A DNA stretch of 64,000 bases from Apostichopus japonicus (Eukaryota > Echinodermata > Holothuroidea > Aspidochirotida > Stichopodidae), in NCBI RefSeq assembly GCF_037975245.1, contig NC_092575.1, positions 8,650,001 through 8,714,000 on the forward strand, given 5' to 3'. The number at the start of each line of letters is the position of its first letter. Within the stretch, counting starts at the first letter, position 1. The notes beneath the pieces are model-generated. The model made no database searches. It saw only the letters and a program-made list of their open reading frames with translations, and was not told the DNA's origin. The position numbers and the translations under genes were made by a program. Below, in pieces: positions 1 through 12,030 of this stretch.

Positions 1-99
1 AGAATTGCAATTGTTCAATGTTCCCTTCAAAGGCTGTGAACATCTGACAACGTTCAAGCCATTCAGTTAGTCTCAGGTAGGCCTACTGACACTGATCCA

Positions 100-870
100 A
101 CGGGCAAAATGGACCTACTGTCCCATTGAACCCTTTCCCACGGATTTACTTAATGCTCATGTCGATGGGCAACTTCCTATTTTAACAGCGATTGTGAATG
201 ACTAATGGATCATTTTCTTCTTTATGAAAAGCAGCTAATGGTTGGCCCCTCTTGAAGGAACCCGGTCTTGATGCGGTTGTCAGGAATTATAGTCCCGTGA
301 ATAACTTACCGCGTTTATGTCCAAAATTGTAGAAAGGGGGCGCTGTCACATATTGAATGAGCACACAATGAATGAAAATGTGTTGCCTGACTACATTAGT
401 GTCTATAGATAATTATACAGTGCTGTATCAGCACTGATTAAGCAAATGGTTACGCCTTTGGTTGCCTCGACCTCTCAGCAGCCTTCGACATGGTTGACAT
501 TACAGTACCCTTAATTAAGTGTTCTTGAGAACCAGTTTTGAATAAAGGGGGAAGGCTTTAGACTGGTTTCGCAACTACCTAAACGGGAGGAATACGAAAG
601 TGAGGATGAGACAGTCGTATTCTGAGGAAATGGAGCTTCCTTTTTCTGTTCTGCAAGGGAACTGCGTGGGCCCGGTGTCTAATTAGATATTTAATTTTGC
701 ATGACTATATTTAATTTGCATGACTACATTACTGACAACCTTCAAAAGAGGGTGTGGCGTTATCTCTATGATTGGGTATAATATGTGGATGATCACTCCT
801 ACAACAGTTCCATAAAATCATCAAGTACATCAGAAGAGGGTTAACGTATTGGAAATGCTTGAGGACTGTG
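100..870 (+). pseudogene. LINE reverse-transcriptase fragment (CR1/L2/jockey-like)
   Basis: Decayed, 5'- and 3'-truncated RT domain of an APE-type non-LTR retrotransposon. Reading across frameshifts and stops, I see in order: a PIEPFPTDLL...LPILTAIVND block (about 112-210), LLKEPGLDAVVRNYSPVNNLP (about 251-316; cut by stops soon after), motif A as GCLDLSAAFDMVD (460-498), DWFRNYL (about 560-580), a degenerate motif B (SVLQGNCVGPV, about 645-680), and the catalytic box as YVDD (782-793). This order and spacing match RT domains of the CR1/L2/jockey group. Several in-frame stops and shifts make it non-functional. Its right end meets the hairpin repeat at about 872. The clade assignment is by motif memory only. 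Confidence 0.8.
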
Positions 871-871
871 C

Positions 872-996
872 AAAAAAATCAATTATTTGGCCCTAGCAAT
901 CTCTCTCGAGAGAGAGAGATTGCTGGGGCAAAAAAATCAATTATTTGGCCCCAGCAATCTCTCGAGAGAGAGAGATGGCTGGGGCCAAATAATTGA
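872..996. repeat. Duplicated GA/CT-cored hairpin
   Basis: The segment at 937-996 is an inverted repeat. A 19-bp arm (937-955, TCAATTATTTGGCCCCAGC) is matched perfectly by its reverse complement at 978-996 around a CTCTCGAGAGAGAGAG core. A second, partial copy lies directly upstream (about 879-929). It keeps the left arm and core but lacks the outer right arm. Possible explanations are a small palindromic MITE with a half-copy duplication, or a slippage product. No target duplication is visible. Confidence 0.75.
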
Positions 997-1153
997 ATAG
1001 ACACTCCTCCTGCGAGAACGAGTGTTACAACATTAAAGTCGTCCACTTTTGTCGAACTGTATAGTTATACATATATTATGCGTTAGTGTTATCGGAAGCA
1101 GGACACTTCGCCCAACAACCATTTCGCCTAACTGCCATTTCGCCCAACCTTAC

Positions 1154-1232
1154 CATTTCGCCCAACCAGCCTGGTCATTTCGCCCAACCAGCCTGGTCAT
1201 TTCGCCCAACCAGCCTGGTCATTTCGCCCAAC
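1154..1232. repeat. 22-bp minisatellite, left arm
   Basis: CATTTCGCCCAACC recurs at 1154, 1176, 1198 and 1220, giving an exact 22-bp period. Shorter, degenerate units lie upstream. This is the left subterminal array of the surrounding element. Confidence 0.85.
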
Positions 1233-1738
1233 CTTGATTAAATATGATACTTCAAAAGGAAACGTTCGGGAATTGTTAACGTTACGGGATACGAACCGAG
1301 TATTAAGGAAACATCAAGTCGTGGTTAAATTGATTACATATGTGATTACATGTGGTTACATTGATAAAGCGGTTACATTGATTAAATATACTACTTCAAT
1401 GTTACAGACGGGTTTTATATATTTTTTTCAATTTAATAAGGAAACGTTCGGGAATTGTTAGTCAGTAGGATGGATCAGTGTTTTAGGGATTAGGTTTTTG
1501 TGAAGACCGATTCCCCTGTGTTTGTATAATAATATAACTTCCATTGTATGCGTAAACGCCTAAAGTAGTGTAATCCTCCCATTATACCCGAAATAACTGC
1601 TCAGACTCCGATCGATATCGAGCGGACCTCGCTTTTTTATTTACCTATTACGAAGTAACCTAACCCAAAATAAATCAAATTGAACTAGTGGAATAGAAAA
1701 AGTAATATTATTCTGACTGAATATTAGTAAAAATAAGG

Positions 1739-1873
1739 TTGGGCGAAATGACCAACACGGGTGGGCGAAATGACCATGCTGGTTGGGCGAAATGACTATG
1801 ATGGTTGGGCGAAATGACCATGCTGGTTGGGCGAAATGACCAGGCTGGTTGGGCGAAATGACCAGGCTGGTTG
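1739..1873. repeat. 22-bp minisatellite, right arm (inverted)
   Basis: About six units of GGTTGGGCGAAATGACCA followed by GGCT/TGCT. This is the reverse complement of the left array and more diverged at its inner edge. With the left array it could form a long stem of roughly 100 bp. Confidence 0.85.
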
Positions 1874-1898
1874 GGCGAAATGGTTGTTGGGCGAAGTG

Positions 1899-4312
1899 AC
1901 TAGAAAGCGTGTTATCTATGTTAAGTGTGTTTACCCTCGAGAATTTGCGTTACACTGTTACCCTTCATATATACTCTGTTGTCTAAGCAATGTGGGTTAT
2001 AAGTACTGTAGCCTGCTGAGAAAGTTTCATGCCTGTAATATGAAAATAAAGTTCTGTACAAAAAGAACTCAGTTGCCAGAGTCCCCTCTCGCCAGTTAAC
2101 CTATAAGATCCAATACCTCGCCAACACTTCAAACCCTATATATACTTTTGTAATATAAGCTTGTTGCTTTATCTTTCAAATGAGATGCACTTTCATGATT
2201 TACTAACTGTCCATACATGTTCTTTGTATTATTACAATATCATCAAAATTAATGTTATTTTCATGTGTGAATATATGATTCAAATATGGTAGCAAAACTT
2301 TATCAAAATTCATTTTCCAACTACACAAAAATGCAATGATAATGTGGGTTGTCACTTAACATGCAGAAAGTTCACAGCCACCGAAACATCCATGTGGGCA
2401 AGAATGGAAGAAATGAAACAGGGTGGAGGGATACGCCATAGGAGTGAATGACCGGACTTGACTCAATGACTAAGTCTCTTGCTGTTTGGTTATTTTCCAT
2501 TGTTCCCTTCAATAACTATTTCATAATTATTCATTTTGTTTAAACAACAAGTATTTTCCTAAGTGGATAAATGATTTGTACATTATAGGGAAAAGGAAAA
2601 TATATTTTCAAAATCATTTGCCATGATTACATCATTAACTCTGTAGTTGCAATGTGCTTTAAAAAAATCAGCGACTTAGAGTAAACATGCAGAAACTTAA
2701 CATTTAGTTAAAAATTGACTTCAGCCACCGGGATATCCTTCAATAACTTAATATTATGTACTGAGTAGCACAGACTAGGAACAAGTTTTGGAGATCAAAG
2801 TACTAGTATCAGGTACAATATGTTGAAATCTGAGTCCCCGGTACAAGCATGTTGTCATCCGTGTGAGCACTTTTCATTCATTTAATATAGAAGAAGCTTT
2901 GTCATTAATAATGCAGTAATAATACATACAACCGACACACAATAGTATACACTATACACTACTAAAGTCGAGACACTAGGACAATGTAACGCTCAACGAC
3001 TGTTTTTCGTTAACCGCTGGGGCAACAAATGGATGTGAAAGTATTTCTGATTAACTTTTGTAGTTAAAGTCACCAACTTTACATCGATTTGCCATTTACA
3101 TCGAATGCTGTTTATGTAGTGGCATATCGATGGATAAGGAAGGTATAGTCCTGTATATTGCTTGAGTGAACTGCTACTTACGGAATTGTCCCCGTTACTT
3201 CACATTCACCTCCAATGTGACTATCCAAGAAGTTTGGATGCTGCATTTTCTATGAAAAAAGAATAAAGGGTCAGAGGTAGACTAAGATGCATATGTAATT
3301 TAAATATGTGTTTAGTATACAGTGCAATGACAGTATATTGAACTTACACTTGAACATCTTTGTATGGTACTATGCCAAATAAGCTAAAATCTCACGATAA
3401 CATTTCTACTGATCTTGCAAGGACTATGCCTATTCGTACGTAGTAGACAACAAAGTAAAGGGACGAGTACAGTCAATGAATTTATTTGCTATCAAGGAGG
3501 AATAAATTCTTACTGCGATTCAATAGTACTGAGAAATCGCTATGGCATCGTAAAGTAGGCCTACCTACCTCCTCCATGTAAGTGAATATATTTACACAAC
3601 AGAGCAGGAACACGCATTTACCTCTTTTATTTTACCCACTTTATCACTGTTCAAATCGTGAGCGTTACTGAATAATCCAACAGAGAGCCTTGTTCTTTCA
3701 GTCGATGGAATATACAGATCTGATCCTTACAACGTGAACTCACATCGTGCACAATATTGCTTCGGCGACGCAGCTATCTACAGAAGACAATTCACGTGTG
3801 GGTCAATCGACAATTCAAAAGGTAACTTTATAATGTAACCTCGTTGGTTAACTTCATATCACCCTCAATTTGCATGAAAAGCTATCACGAGAATTCTAGA
3901 TCTAGTGATTTGTTTCAATCGCGTTAAATCTCGACATAACTGAGGCGTAAATTTTGAAGTGAACAATTAATTATACCAACCTTTGGTAACATTGAATTTT
4001 AAACAACACCTCCCATAAGCTTACAAAGGTCTGCAACAATCTTAATTAAATGAGCATGTAGAAGGAGGAAAATCAATTTAGAGATTCGCCTTGCGACTAA
4101 CGACTATATATCACTGGCACTGTTATGATGATATAATAAGCGTCCTTGCTGAGTACCCGCTGCAGCAATATGTGATCAAGAATTAGAGAGGTTTCGGAAG
4201 GTTCCTTTGTACGACGAGAAACAGCATTTGGGGAAAAAGAAACTCACCAAGCAAATACTGCGCACGGTTAAGGTGGAATGCGGAGTTCCAACTTCCTATG
4301 TAGTGTCCTGTG
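1899..4312. other. Unassigned A+T-rich stretch
   Basis: I see no convincing ORF, RNA gene or repeat boundary in these 2.4 kb. The short open frames have no recognisable motifs. The region may hold old, unrecognised repeats or host noncoding DNA. Confidence 0.5.
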
Positions 4313-4361
4313 TGTGTATATATATATATATATATACATACATATATATATATAGTATGTA

Positions 4362-4449
<88 letters not shown>

Positions 4450-4450
4450 T
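4313..4450. repeat. (TA)n microsatellite
   Basis: An almost pure TA dinucleotide tract with a few TACA/TAGTATG interruptions on its left side. It immediately precedes the recognisable start of the LINE remnant. Confidence 0.95.
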
Positions 4451-4560
4451 ACATACTCATATTTAAGATGGTTAGATGGAGGAACTAGAAACATTGACGA
4501 GATACATGAATGCTTAATGGCCTTCACTGAAACATGGCTGACCGATAATATCCCAGATAG

Positions 4561-5240
4561 GGGTGTTACTAAAACGAATGACAATTGCGTTACACATAAC
4601 GAATGACAATATGTTGTACACACTAAAAAATTGCGTTGACTAAAACGAATGACAATGAATGACAGCACAGACATATATTGTCGGTATATTAAAGCCACGC
4701 AAACCGAGTGGACGCGAAGTATGTGGCTTACAGATCTAGTAAAGTACGGACAAGATACAAACGCACCTTATAGTAAGCGAAATTGTTAGTCTGATTTTAA
4801 AAAGTAAATTTAACGTCATTTTTCCGATATTAATTGTAAGAAACTAACAATACTATAATCTTGAAACGGCTAAAAATTTCAGGAAGAGTCCTTATATTGG
4901 ACATTTCTATGAAGAACAAAAGATTTTTTTAGGGGGGGGGTGCAAAAAGGACTGGAAAAGGAGAAAATTTGCGCCAGTTATGGGGCACCCTGTGGTTTCT
5001 AAACCCTGCAACCACGTAACATGCGATTTTCCACAAATCCTTTTTGCGCAGAAAACCAATAACCGCATTTACTCCACTCCGTTAAGCATTCTATTTCTTC
5101 TCACCACCGTCCTTCGTTGTCATTCGTTGACATTCGTTGTCATTCGTTGTCATTCGCTGTCATTCGCTGTCATTCGCGAATGATAATTAACCCTGTACAA
5201 AGTCAATTGTCATTCGCTGTCATTCGTTTTAGTTTGTCCC
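4561..5240. mobile_element. hAT-like non-autonomous insertion within the LINE
   Basis: This 680-bp element is flanked by an exact 8-bp direct repeat, CCAGATAG (4553-4560 and 5241-5248). Its ends align without gaps as 23-bp inverted repeats with four mismatches: the left reads GGGTGTTACTAAAACG..., the right read inward GGGACAAACTAAAACG..., and both continue AATGACA. Removing the insert and one flank copy rejoins the LINE reading frame (IPD-SAVE), so the boundaries are well supported. The 8-bp duplication is typical of hAT and P superfamilies. No transposase is present. Subterminal CGAATGACA-type repeats face inward at both ends. Confidence 0.88.
5111..5176. repeat. 10-bp tandem repeat
   Basis: About six to seven units of CATTCG(T/C)TG(T/A) in a row, with further dispersed copies at 5207-5226. 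The reverse complement appears as CGAATGACA units near the left end of the same element, forming subterminal inverted repeats that may act as transposase-binding sites. Confidence 0.85.
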
Positions 5241-5248
5241 CCAGATAG

Positions 5249-7507
5249 TGCCGTCGAGATTTAATTCAACCTAGTTAGAGCAGACAGAACTGGAGAATCT
5301 GGGAAAACAAGAGGAGGGGGTATATGTTTGTACATTAATAAAAAATGGCGTCTGAACTGGTCTGTAAAACATACTCTTTGTACACCAGACAAAGAACTTG
5401 TCAGCGTGGGACTCCGCCCATTCTACCTTCCCCGGGAGTTTCCACATATATTTGTTACCGTGGTGTACATACAGCCACGAGCAGATATTACAGCGGCTAG
5501 TGACAACATTTATAATGGGGGACTTCAACCAGTGCCACACTCACAACGTAATGCCAGCTTATGAACAATATTTGACATCCCAACGTATACCATTCTCGAC
5601 ATGTGTTATGGGAATATCCCTAAAGCGTACACAGCTAAGCCCTGACATCAGCTCGGAAATTCTGATCACAGAAATGGACAGCTGCTACCGGCATATAAGC
5701 TGAAAAGGAGTCGACCGGTTACTAAGCAACGGTACGCTTGGACGGAGACAGCAACAGATGAGCTGCGAGCCACCCTGGATACCACCGACTGGGATCTATT
5801 CTTCTCATCAGCTAATTCACTTGACGAGGCGACGGACATTATCACTAGCTATGTTAACTTCTGTGTCGACACAATCATCCCTCTTCAGACCTACAAGATC
5901 TATCCGAATAATAAGCCGTGGGTCACAAAGGAACTTAGAGATTTACTTAAATAAAAGAATGAAGCTCTGACGGAAGGTAACAAAACAAGGGTGGAAGAGG
6001 TACAGAAATGCATCAACCGTAAAGTCGAAGAATGTAAACAAACATACAGAGACAAATTAAAAAGAAACTTTGCTGAAAATAATTCTGCTTGTGCACGGAA
6101 AACGATGCAAATGCTGACTGGATTCAAACAGAAGTCGGTGACCCCCGGGTCAGAGGTCACACAAACTTTCGTGGAAGAGTTGAATGTATTTTATAGTAGA
6201 TTCGAAAAGGACTTTACAACTGAGAACAATGTAGTTATGAGTGGGTTGATTAGTGAATTAATGGAAAATGGGTTCAACAATGAGATTTGCTTTACTGAAC
6301 ATGAAATTATGGTATAGTGTTTGGATCATTGAAAACCAACAAAGCCCAAGGCCCTGACGGTTTATGCAATAAGATCCTTAAACTCTGCAAAACTGAACTG
6401 GCCGGGATTTTCACAAACCTCTTTCAATGTTCTTTAGACAGCGGCTCAATTCCACGACTGTAGAAAACGTCATTAGTAATATCCGTCCCCAAGAAAAAGA
6501 ATGCAAATGAGCCTAATGATTTTCGGCCCGTCTCACTTACCTGTAATGTCATGAAATGTTTGAAAGACTTATAATGAATCGCCTTCTCAGTATTACAGAA
6601 CAGTTCATTGACCCCATGCAGTTTGCTTATAGGGCAGGGAGGGGGGTTGATGATGCGGTGTTGACATATCTTCACAAAGTTTACTCTCATTGAGATAAAG
6701 ATAGACAGTATGCGAGATCTACTTTTATAGACTTTTCTAGTGCATTCAACACAATTGTCCCACACTACTTACAGCTAAATTAATCGCATACGGTGTATCT
6801 CACCGAATTACCCTATGGATTCATGATTTCCTTAGAAATAGACCTCAGAGGGTGAAGGTAGGCGATGTCTACTCGGGGGAAATTATTTTAAGTGTAGGTG
6901 CGCCTCAGGGCTGTGTCCTCTCCCCTGGCTTTTTATCCCTGTATATACCAGCGACTTTCAGAGAAGGACCAGTGGTTGTAGCGTCATCAAATATGCGGAT
7001 GATACTGTCATTCAGTTTACCTGTCTGATGACATTGACTCATACGCCACCACGGTTGCATGGTTTGTCCAGTGGTGCGATGGTCATTTGTACAAAACTAA
7101 GGAGCTGATTATAGATTTCCGTCGCAAGCCAGTAACTCACGCTCCCTGCATCTATGTTCACGGGGAACAAGTAGAACAAGTAGATAAATATAAATACTTA
7201 GGAACCATGTTGAGTAACAAAATTGACTGGTCCAGTAATGCCACAATTGTCCATAAGAAAGCAAATCAGAGGCTGTATTTCTTGAGAAAACTGTAGGAAC
7301 CTAAGAGTGGATAAAACAATCATGACCTTGTTCTATAAATACTTCATTCAAAGTGTTTTGATGTACAACATAATTTGTTACTTTACAAATGGTACAAGAA
7401 ATGATGTGAAGATGCTTGAGCAATCTAGGAAGGTTGCTCCGCGTGTAATCGGTGTTCACTTACCATCGTTAGAGTACTTGTACCATAAGAGGGTCTGCAT
7501 AAATTGA
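5249..7507 (+). pseudogene. Endonuclease-reverse transcriptase ORF remnant
   Basis: Decayed ORF2-type polyprotein of the surrounding LINE. Pieces in order: GGGICLYINKKW (about 5315-5350); VYIQPRAD (about 5466); the endonuclease GDFNQC box (5519-5536); TDWDLFFSSANS and YPNNKPWVTKEL linker blocks (about 5790-5950); KTNKAQGPDG (about 6330-6362); NDFRPVSLTCNVMKC (about 6518-6560); RT motif A TFIDFSSAFNTIVP (6721-6765, followed by a shift); motif B GAPQGC (about 6899-6916); catalytic YADD (6992-7003); KYLGTMLSNKIDWS (about 7190-7235); and a C-terminal HKKANQRLYFLRKL block. At least four frame changes and several stops are needed to join these pieces, so it is not functional. Confidence 0.85.
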
Positions 7508-7811
7508 AACATATCATGCAAGACCCAACACACCCTTTTTTGAGCACTATAATTATAACCGTTCTGGACTGCGTTTATGCCCACCACGTACACTGAGGGG
7601 CCCTGCTACAGATACTCATTTGTGCCTAACTCTATCTATATGTTTAATTCACAAGTGAGAAGATAAGTTTCTTACTTGTAGGACTTGCTGTATATTTGTT
7701 TGTATTACTGTATGTGTATCGCAGTCTATTGATACTTATACTATTGCTTTTCTTTTTTTTTCTTTTTCGTTTACAACCTGTGTATGCCGAATTTCAATAA
7801 ATTCAAATTCA

Positions 7812-8896
<1,085 letters not shown>

Positions 8897-10741
8897 TTAA
8901 AGACCAACTATGGAGACTTTCAAAGAACATAAAATCCCACCATTTTGCATGTATGTAATCCTTAACTCACTCCAATTACATTGCTGTAATTAACTTTTAA
9001 ATACGTGAAAAATGGGGAGAAAAGTCAGCTTTTTATGAAACCTATTTCAGACATCCCTGAAACATTCCGAAGACATCAGGTGACCATGTGACGTCACTGT
9101 TTGTATACTTCACTCACAACAATCCTTTTAGTGTTTGAAGTTGTATACTTGAGCTGCCAAAAACATCAACGATATTACTCCTTTCCCCCGAAATGCCACA
9201 ATTCCGTGTTGTTGGAGGTGGTAGTTATACCTCACCAAACAAAAGCATCAACTTTTTTATATTTCCGAGTAAAAGAACCGACGTAAAACACCGCAGACTT
9301 TGGATAAATTTTGTGAGATCCACGAGGAAAGATTTTTCAACACCCGGAGTATCTCATGCCCATGAGTCCACATGCATGACCCTGCCTCTGTGTATGCTGC
9401 AAATGTCTCATTCTGCGAAAATTATATACTTTCGACAGCTGTGTCGGACATAGCTAATGTGAAATTGACCCTTTCAAGTCTCCTCGTAAACAAGCTCTGG
9501 ACGTCCTTACATGTAACATTATATCACGCAATTGACAGTATTATATTTACTGTAAGAGATGACCGTGTATATACCGTGCTTATAGGGTAGCATTGTTAGT
9601 ACATGTAGTGAGTTACAACTCACAGCATGTATAAATAGTCATGTTAGGATTTCATCCCATTTTTCTATTTCCTTTGTTGTATTCCAGTATCGTGATTTCG
9701 TGATACATTGTGTTATATTGTCCGTTATGTTTATTCCGGCATCTGCATGGTCCAAGGAGTTGAATAAAAACGGTTCTATGTAGCAATCGGACGTTTTATT
9801 TCGTTAGTGACTGTCTTGTGATTGTGGGATGTTACTGGTCAAGGCCTGTTTCCAGTAGACCTAACTCTATGGAATTACACAGAGTCACGGTAGTATTTCG
9901 CCCAGGATTGAACGAGAAACGTGGATTTGGATATTCACTGCTAAATTCGGTTTATTAAAAGGATACTTTTTCTGTGTTTGTACTTTTGGATATTAAAACG
10001 AGTAAGTACTATGTTCAGCTGAAGCTTAGTCATGTATATGCTACCCTGGTCGATTCGGGTCAGCGTCTTCTCGTAGTTGTTCGATTATGTTTAGTGTCTT
10101 TTTGGTAATTCGTTGACAGTAACGTAAGCCATTTTCCCGTCACATATCACGCATGAGGCATCTTTTAGGTCTATTCTTCTGTTCAGTTTACGGTATCTTG
10201 CGATCAAATTGTATTACGGAATCGCCAAGCTGCTTGCATGTTCTACAGTTTATTGTACCGTGCGGACCTATTGACGCTCCGCTATGTAAAAGATGCTTTC
10301 ATTTGAGTGGAAATTTTGCTAATAAAATAACCAATTTAACTAAATTTTCTTCTTAAAATTGTCTTAAAACTATTTGTTTACCTTCATGTGTTCTTGTTTT
10401 AAGCTAACATCTTTTCAAACGCTCGAAATTGGAAGTCAAATACAGTACAATTGTTCGCTATCTGTGTATAAACAGTGCCTATACCAGCGTTTGATTTTCG
10501 CGGTATACAAACAATGACGTCACACGGTGACCAGAGGCTCCTTTGAGTCAATCTATGTTTTCAGACATTCCAGAGGTTCATGTCACGTGACTACCCAAAA
10601 TGTCCATTTTCGTGGTCTTTATTGATGGGTTATAGTAGGTTTTCGAAGATTATTTTTTACACATGTTGATTATGGGTATGTTAACTCCCAAATTAATGGA
10701 AAATCCCCAAAAAATAATTTGTCTCCATAGTTGGTCTTTAA
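8897..10741 (+). mobile_element. TTAA-flanked THAP element (Kolobok-like), internally decayed
   Basis: The 21-bp string TTAAAGACCAACTATGGAGAC begins the element (8897-8917), and its perfect reverse complement ends it (10721-10741). Read as transposon ends, TTAA is the target duplication and AGACCAACTATGGAGAC the 17-bp inverted repeat. A second, inner inverted pair of 30 bp (9079-9108 against 10503-10532, GGTGACCATGTGACGTCA...; two to three mismatches) strengthens the pairing. Between them lies a degenerate THAP-type zinc finger. In the literature, TTAA duplications combined with a THAP domain are associated with the Kolobok superfamily, while P elements have THAP but 8-bp duplications. The element is about 1.8 kb, so most transposase sequence has been lost. 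Confidence 0.72.
9193..9390 (+). pseudogene. Degenerate THAP-domain fragment
   Basis: The frame from ATG at 9193 reads MPQFRVVGGGSYTSPNKSIN, then FFIFPSKRTDVKHRRLWINF, then VRSTRKDFSTPGVSHAHEST. This follows the THAP pattern: N-terminal Cys pair, an FxFP motif, a kWv-type tryptophan, and a C-x-x-H-F ending. Here the expected N-terminal cysteines read as R/G and the terminal Cys-His-Phe region is eroded, so zinc binding is lost. THAP domains are DNA-binding modules of transposases (P, Kolobok) and of host proteins derived from them. The position just inside matched inverted ends favours a transposase relic. I recognise nothing downstream to 10500. Confidence 0.65.
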
Positions 10742-11349
10742 ATACCTGTAACCATTCAAATTTAAGGACCTTAATTAGTATTATCAGCGTTTTCAAGCTT
10801 TCTCTACGATGTGTTAACAAGATCATTTGATATTTAAAAAACATTCATTATAATTCAACATCAATACCAGTATGAGAGCAGTGTTTGGCTTCTCTTTTTT
10901 ATAATCCATATTTAATCCATTGAACATTTGAATTCAATCTTATGAGTGAATGCCCTCACGCACTCATTTAGCTTCAAAACTTGGATGCCTAAACAAATAA
11001 AATACAAAATAGTGTGGTTTACTTAAACAACTTCAAAATACCCTAGTTATTCCAAGCCATCTTTGATTCTTGGTGGAAAGTTAAACAAAATGTTACTGTT
11101 GGTACCGAGATGTCTCTGTTGAAATAGGGAAAATGATTGACATCAAAAAATAAAATAAAGAAATCTGCTTCAGATGCCAATAATTGTCAAAAGAAATCAT
11201 CAAGGCCATATATAGATATAATAGAGTCTGAAACTGAATGTATGCTTACATTAACGTGTACATAAAATATCATTTGCAATAAACATTCGTAACATTATAG
11301 CAATAGCTGATCAAAAGAGCTCAAGCATGAACAGTTTAAGATATAACAA
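10742..11349. other. Unassigned A+T-rich stretch
   Basis: Noncoding spacer between two transposon remnants. I see no ORF, RNA or repeat boundary. Confidence 0.5.
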
Positions 11350-11373
11350 CAGGTGCGTATCCAGGGGGGCGTT

Positions 11374-11516
11374 GGGGGCGCGCGCCCCCCGGGTAAGAAA
11401 AAGAGGAGAGAAAAAAAGAGAAGAAAAAGGGAAAAGGAGGGGGGAAAAAGAAAAGGAGGAGAGAAAGGAAGGGAAAAGAAGACGAAAAAAGAGAGAAAAA
11501 GGAGAAAGGGAGGGAG
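11374..11516. other. GC palindrome next to a 122-nt polypurine tract
   Basis: A perfect 16-bp palindrome, GGGGGCGCGCGCCCCC (11374-11389), lies five bases before a 122-nt run of purines (11395-11516) with only one pyrimidine (C at 11483). Alternating CG favours Z-DNA, and long purine-pyrimidine asymmetry favours triplex (H-DNA). Both statements come from general DNA chemistry. Nothing here shows function. Confidence 0.85.
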
Positions 11517-11925
11517 TAGAAGATAGCCAAGACTTCGGGAAGAGAAAGAGGAACAGTCATAGTTAAAGCGCTGATCCCTATTATATACACAGGGTAGCCA
11601 GTGACAGATCAAGGATTACGGAGGGGGTGTGCGCCTCACCCTACCCCTTACACCAACAACTCCATTTTTGACGATTTTTTCCTCTCTCACTAATGTATCT
11701 ATATAAATACTATATATGGTCTATCATAACGCGTGTGTGTGTATGGACGCCTTAAACAATTGTACAATTGTGCTATATGGAACCAACTGTGGCTGGTCCT
11801 GAACTCGACGGGGTCGTCGGGAACATGACGCATTTCGGGAAGGGGGCGACCGCCCCCCCCCCCGAGCAAATTTTCTTTATGACATCGCTAGTAATTTCAA
11901 ATAGACAATGCTTAGGTGCAACTTA

Positions 11926-12030
11926 CAAGGCCTGGGAAGTGTCATTTCCAGCGATCTGGGAGGCATTTTCGGCCAAAACTTTTCTTGTACGGTTCGCGCC
12001 AACTCATGGTGGCGCTTCGCTTAGATAGTT
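11926..12030 (+). repeat. Shared transposon core, copy 1
   Basis: First of four copies of a roughly 100-bp sequence. It runs from a TGTCATTTCC...GATCTGGG block to TTTTCTTGTACG, GCGCCAAC...GGTGGCGC and CTTAGATAGT. The inner GCGCCA/TGGCGC pair makes a small hairpin. The forward frame reads ...FLYGSRQLMVALRLDS, a string recognisable in the other copies. Probably a conserved part of one DNA-transposon family. Confidence 0.8.

Larger units (their letters stand above)
1104..1898. mobile_element. Non-autonomous element with minisatellite-type inverted ends
   Basis: A 25-bp perfect terminal inverted repeat bounds this 795-bp segment. The left end (1104-1128) begins CACTTCGCCCAACAACC, and 1874-1898 is its exact reverse complement. 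Inside each end lies a minisatellite with a 22-bp unit (CATTTCGCCCAACC then AGCCTGGT), in opposite orientations. The interior has a direct repeat: TTGATTAAATAT...ACTTCAA and GGAAACGTTCGGGAATTGTTA occur near 1234-1280 and again near 1377-1460. There is no coding capacity, so the element looks non-autonomous. No target duplication is obvious (left flank GCAGGA, right flank ACTAGA), so the superfamily is unknown. CACTA-like or hAT-like are guesses. Confidence 0.75.
4466..7811 (+). mobile_element. CR1/Rex1-like LINE, degenerate and interrupted
   Basis: An APE-type non-LTR retrotransposon remnant. Its endonuclease begins at about 4466 with the [19 protein letters not shown] block. It is broken at 4560 by a younger insertion and resumes at 5241 with the matching PDSAVE continuation. 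The EN and RT domains are followed by a noncoding tail ending in AATAAATTCAAATTCAA (7795-7811), a LINE-like 3' terminus, directly abutted by a (TA)n tract. The 5' end is not defined and is probably truncated. The combination of EN (TETWL, GDFN) and RT motifs fits the CR1/Rex1/jockey assemblage. A library search is needed for the exact clade. Confidence 0.85.

Noticed and set aside
1104-1898. Assigning this element to CACTA because its ends begin CACTT
   Set aside because: CACTA ends begin CACT(A/G), no 3-bp duplication is seen, and no transposase is present, so the superfamily is left open.
10153-10356. Cys-rich 67-codon frame considered as the transposase C-terminus of the THAP element
   Set aside because: No recognisable motif; composition alone is not enough to call it coding.
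11295-11612. Lys/Glu/Arg-rich and Phe/Leu/Ser-rich frames on opposite strands
   Set aside because: Both come from the polypurine tract at 11395-11516.
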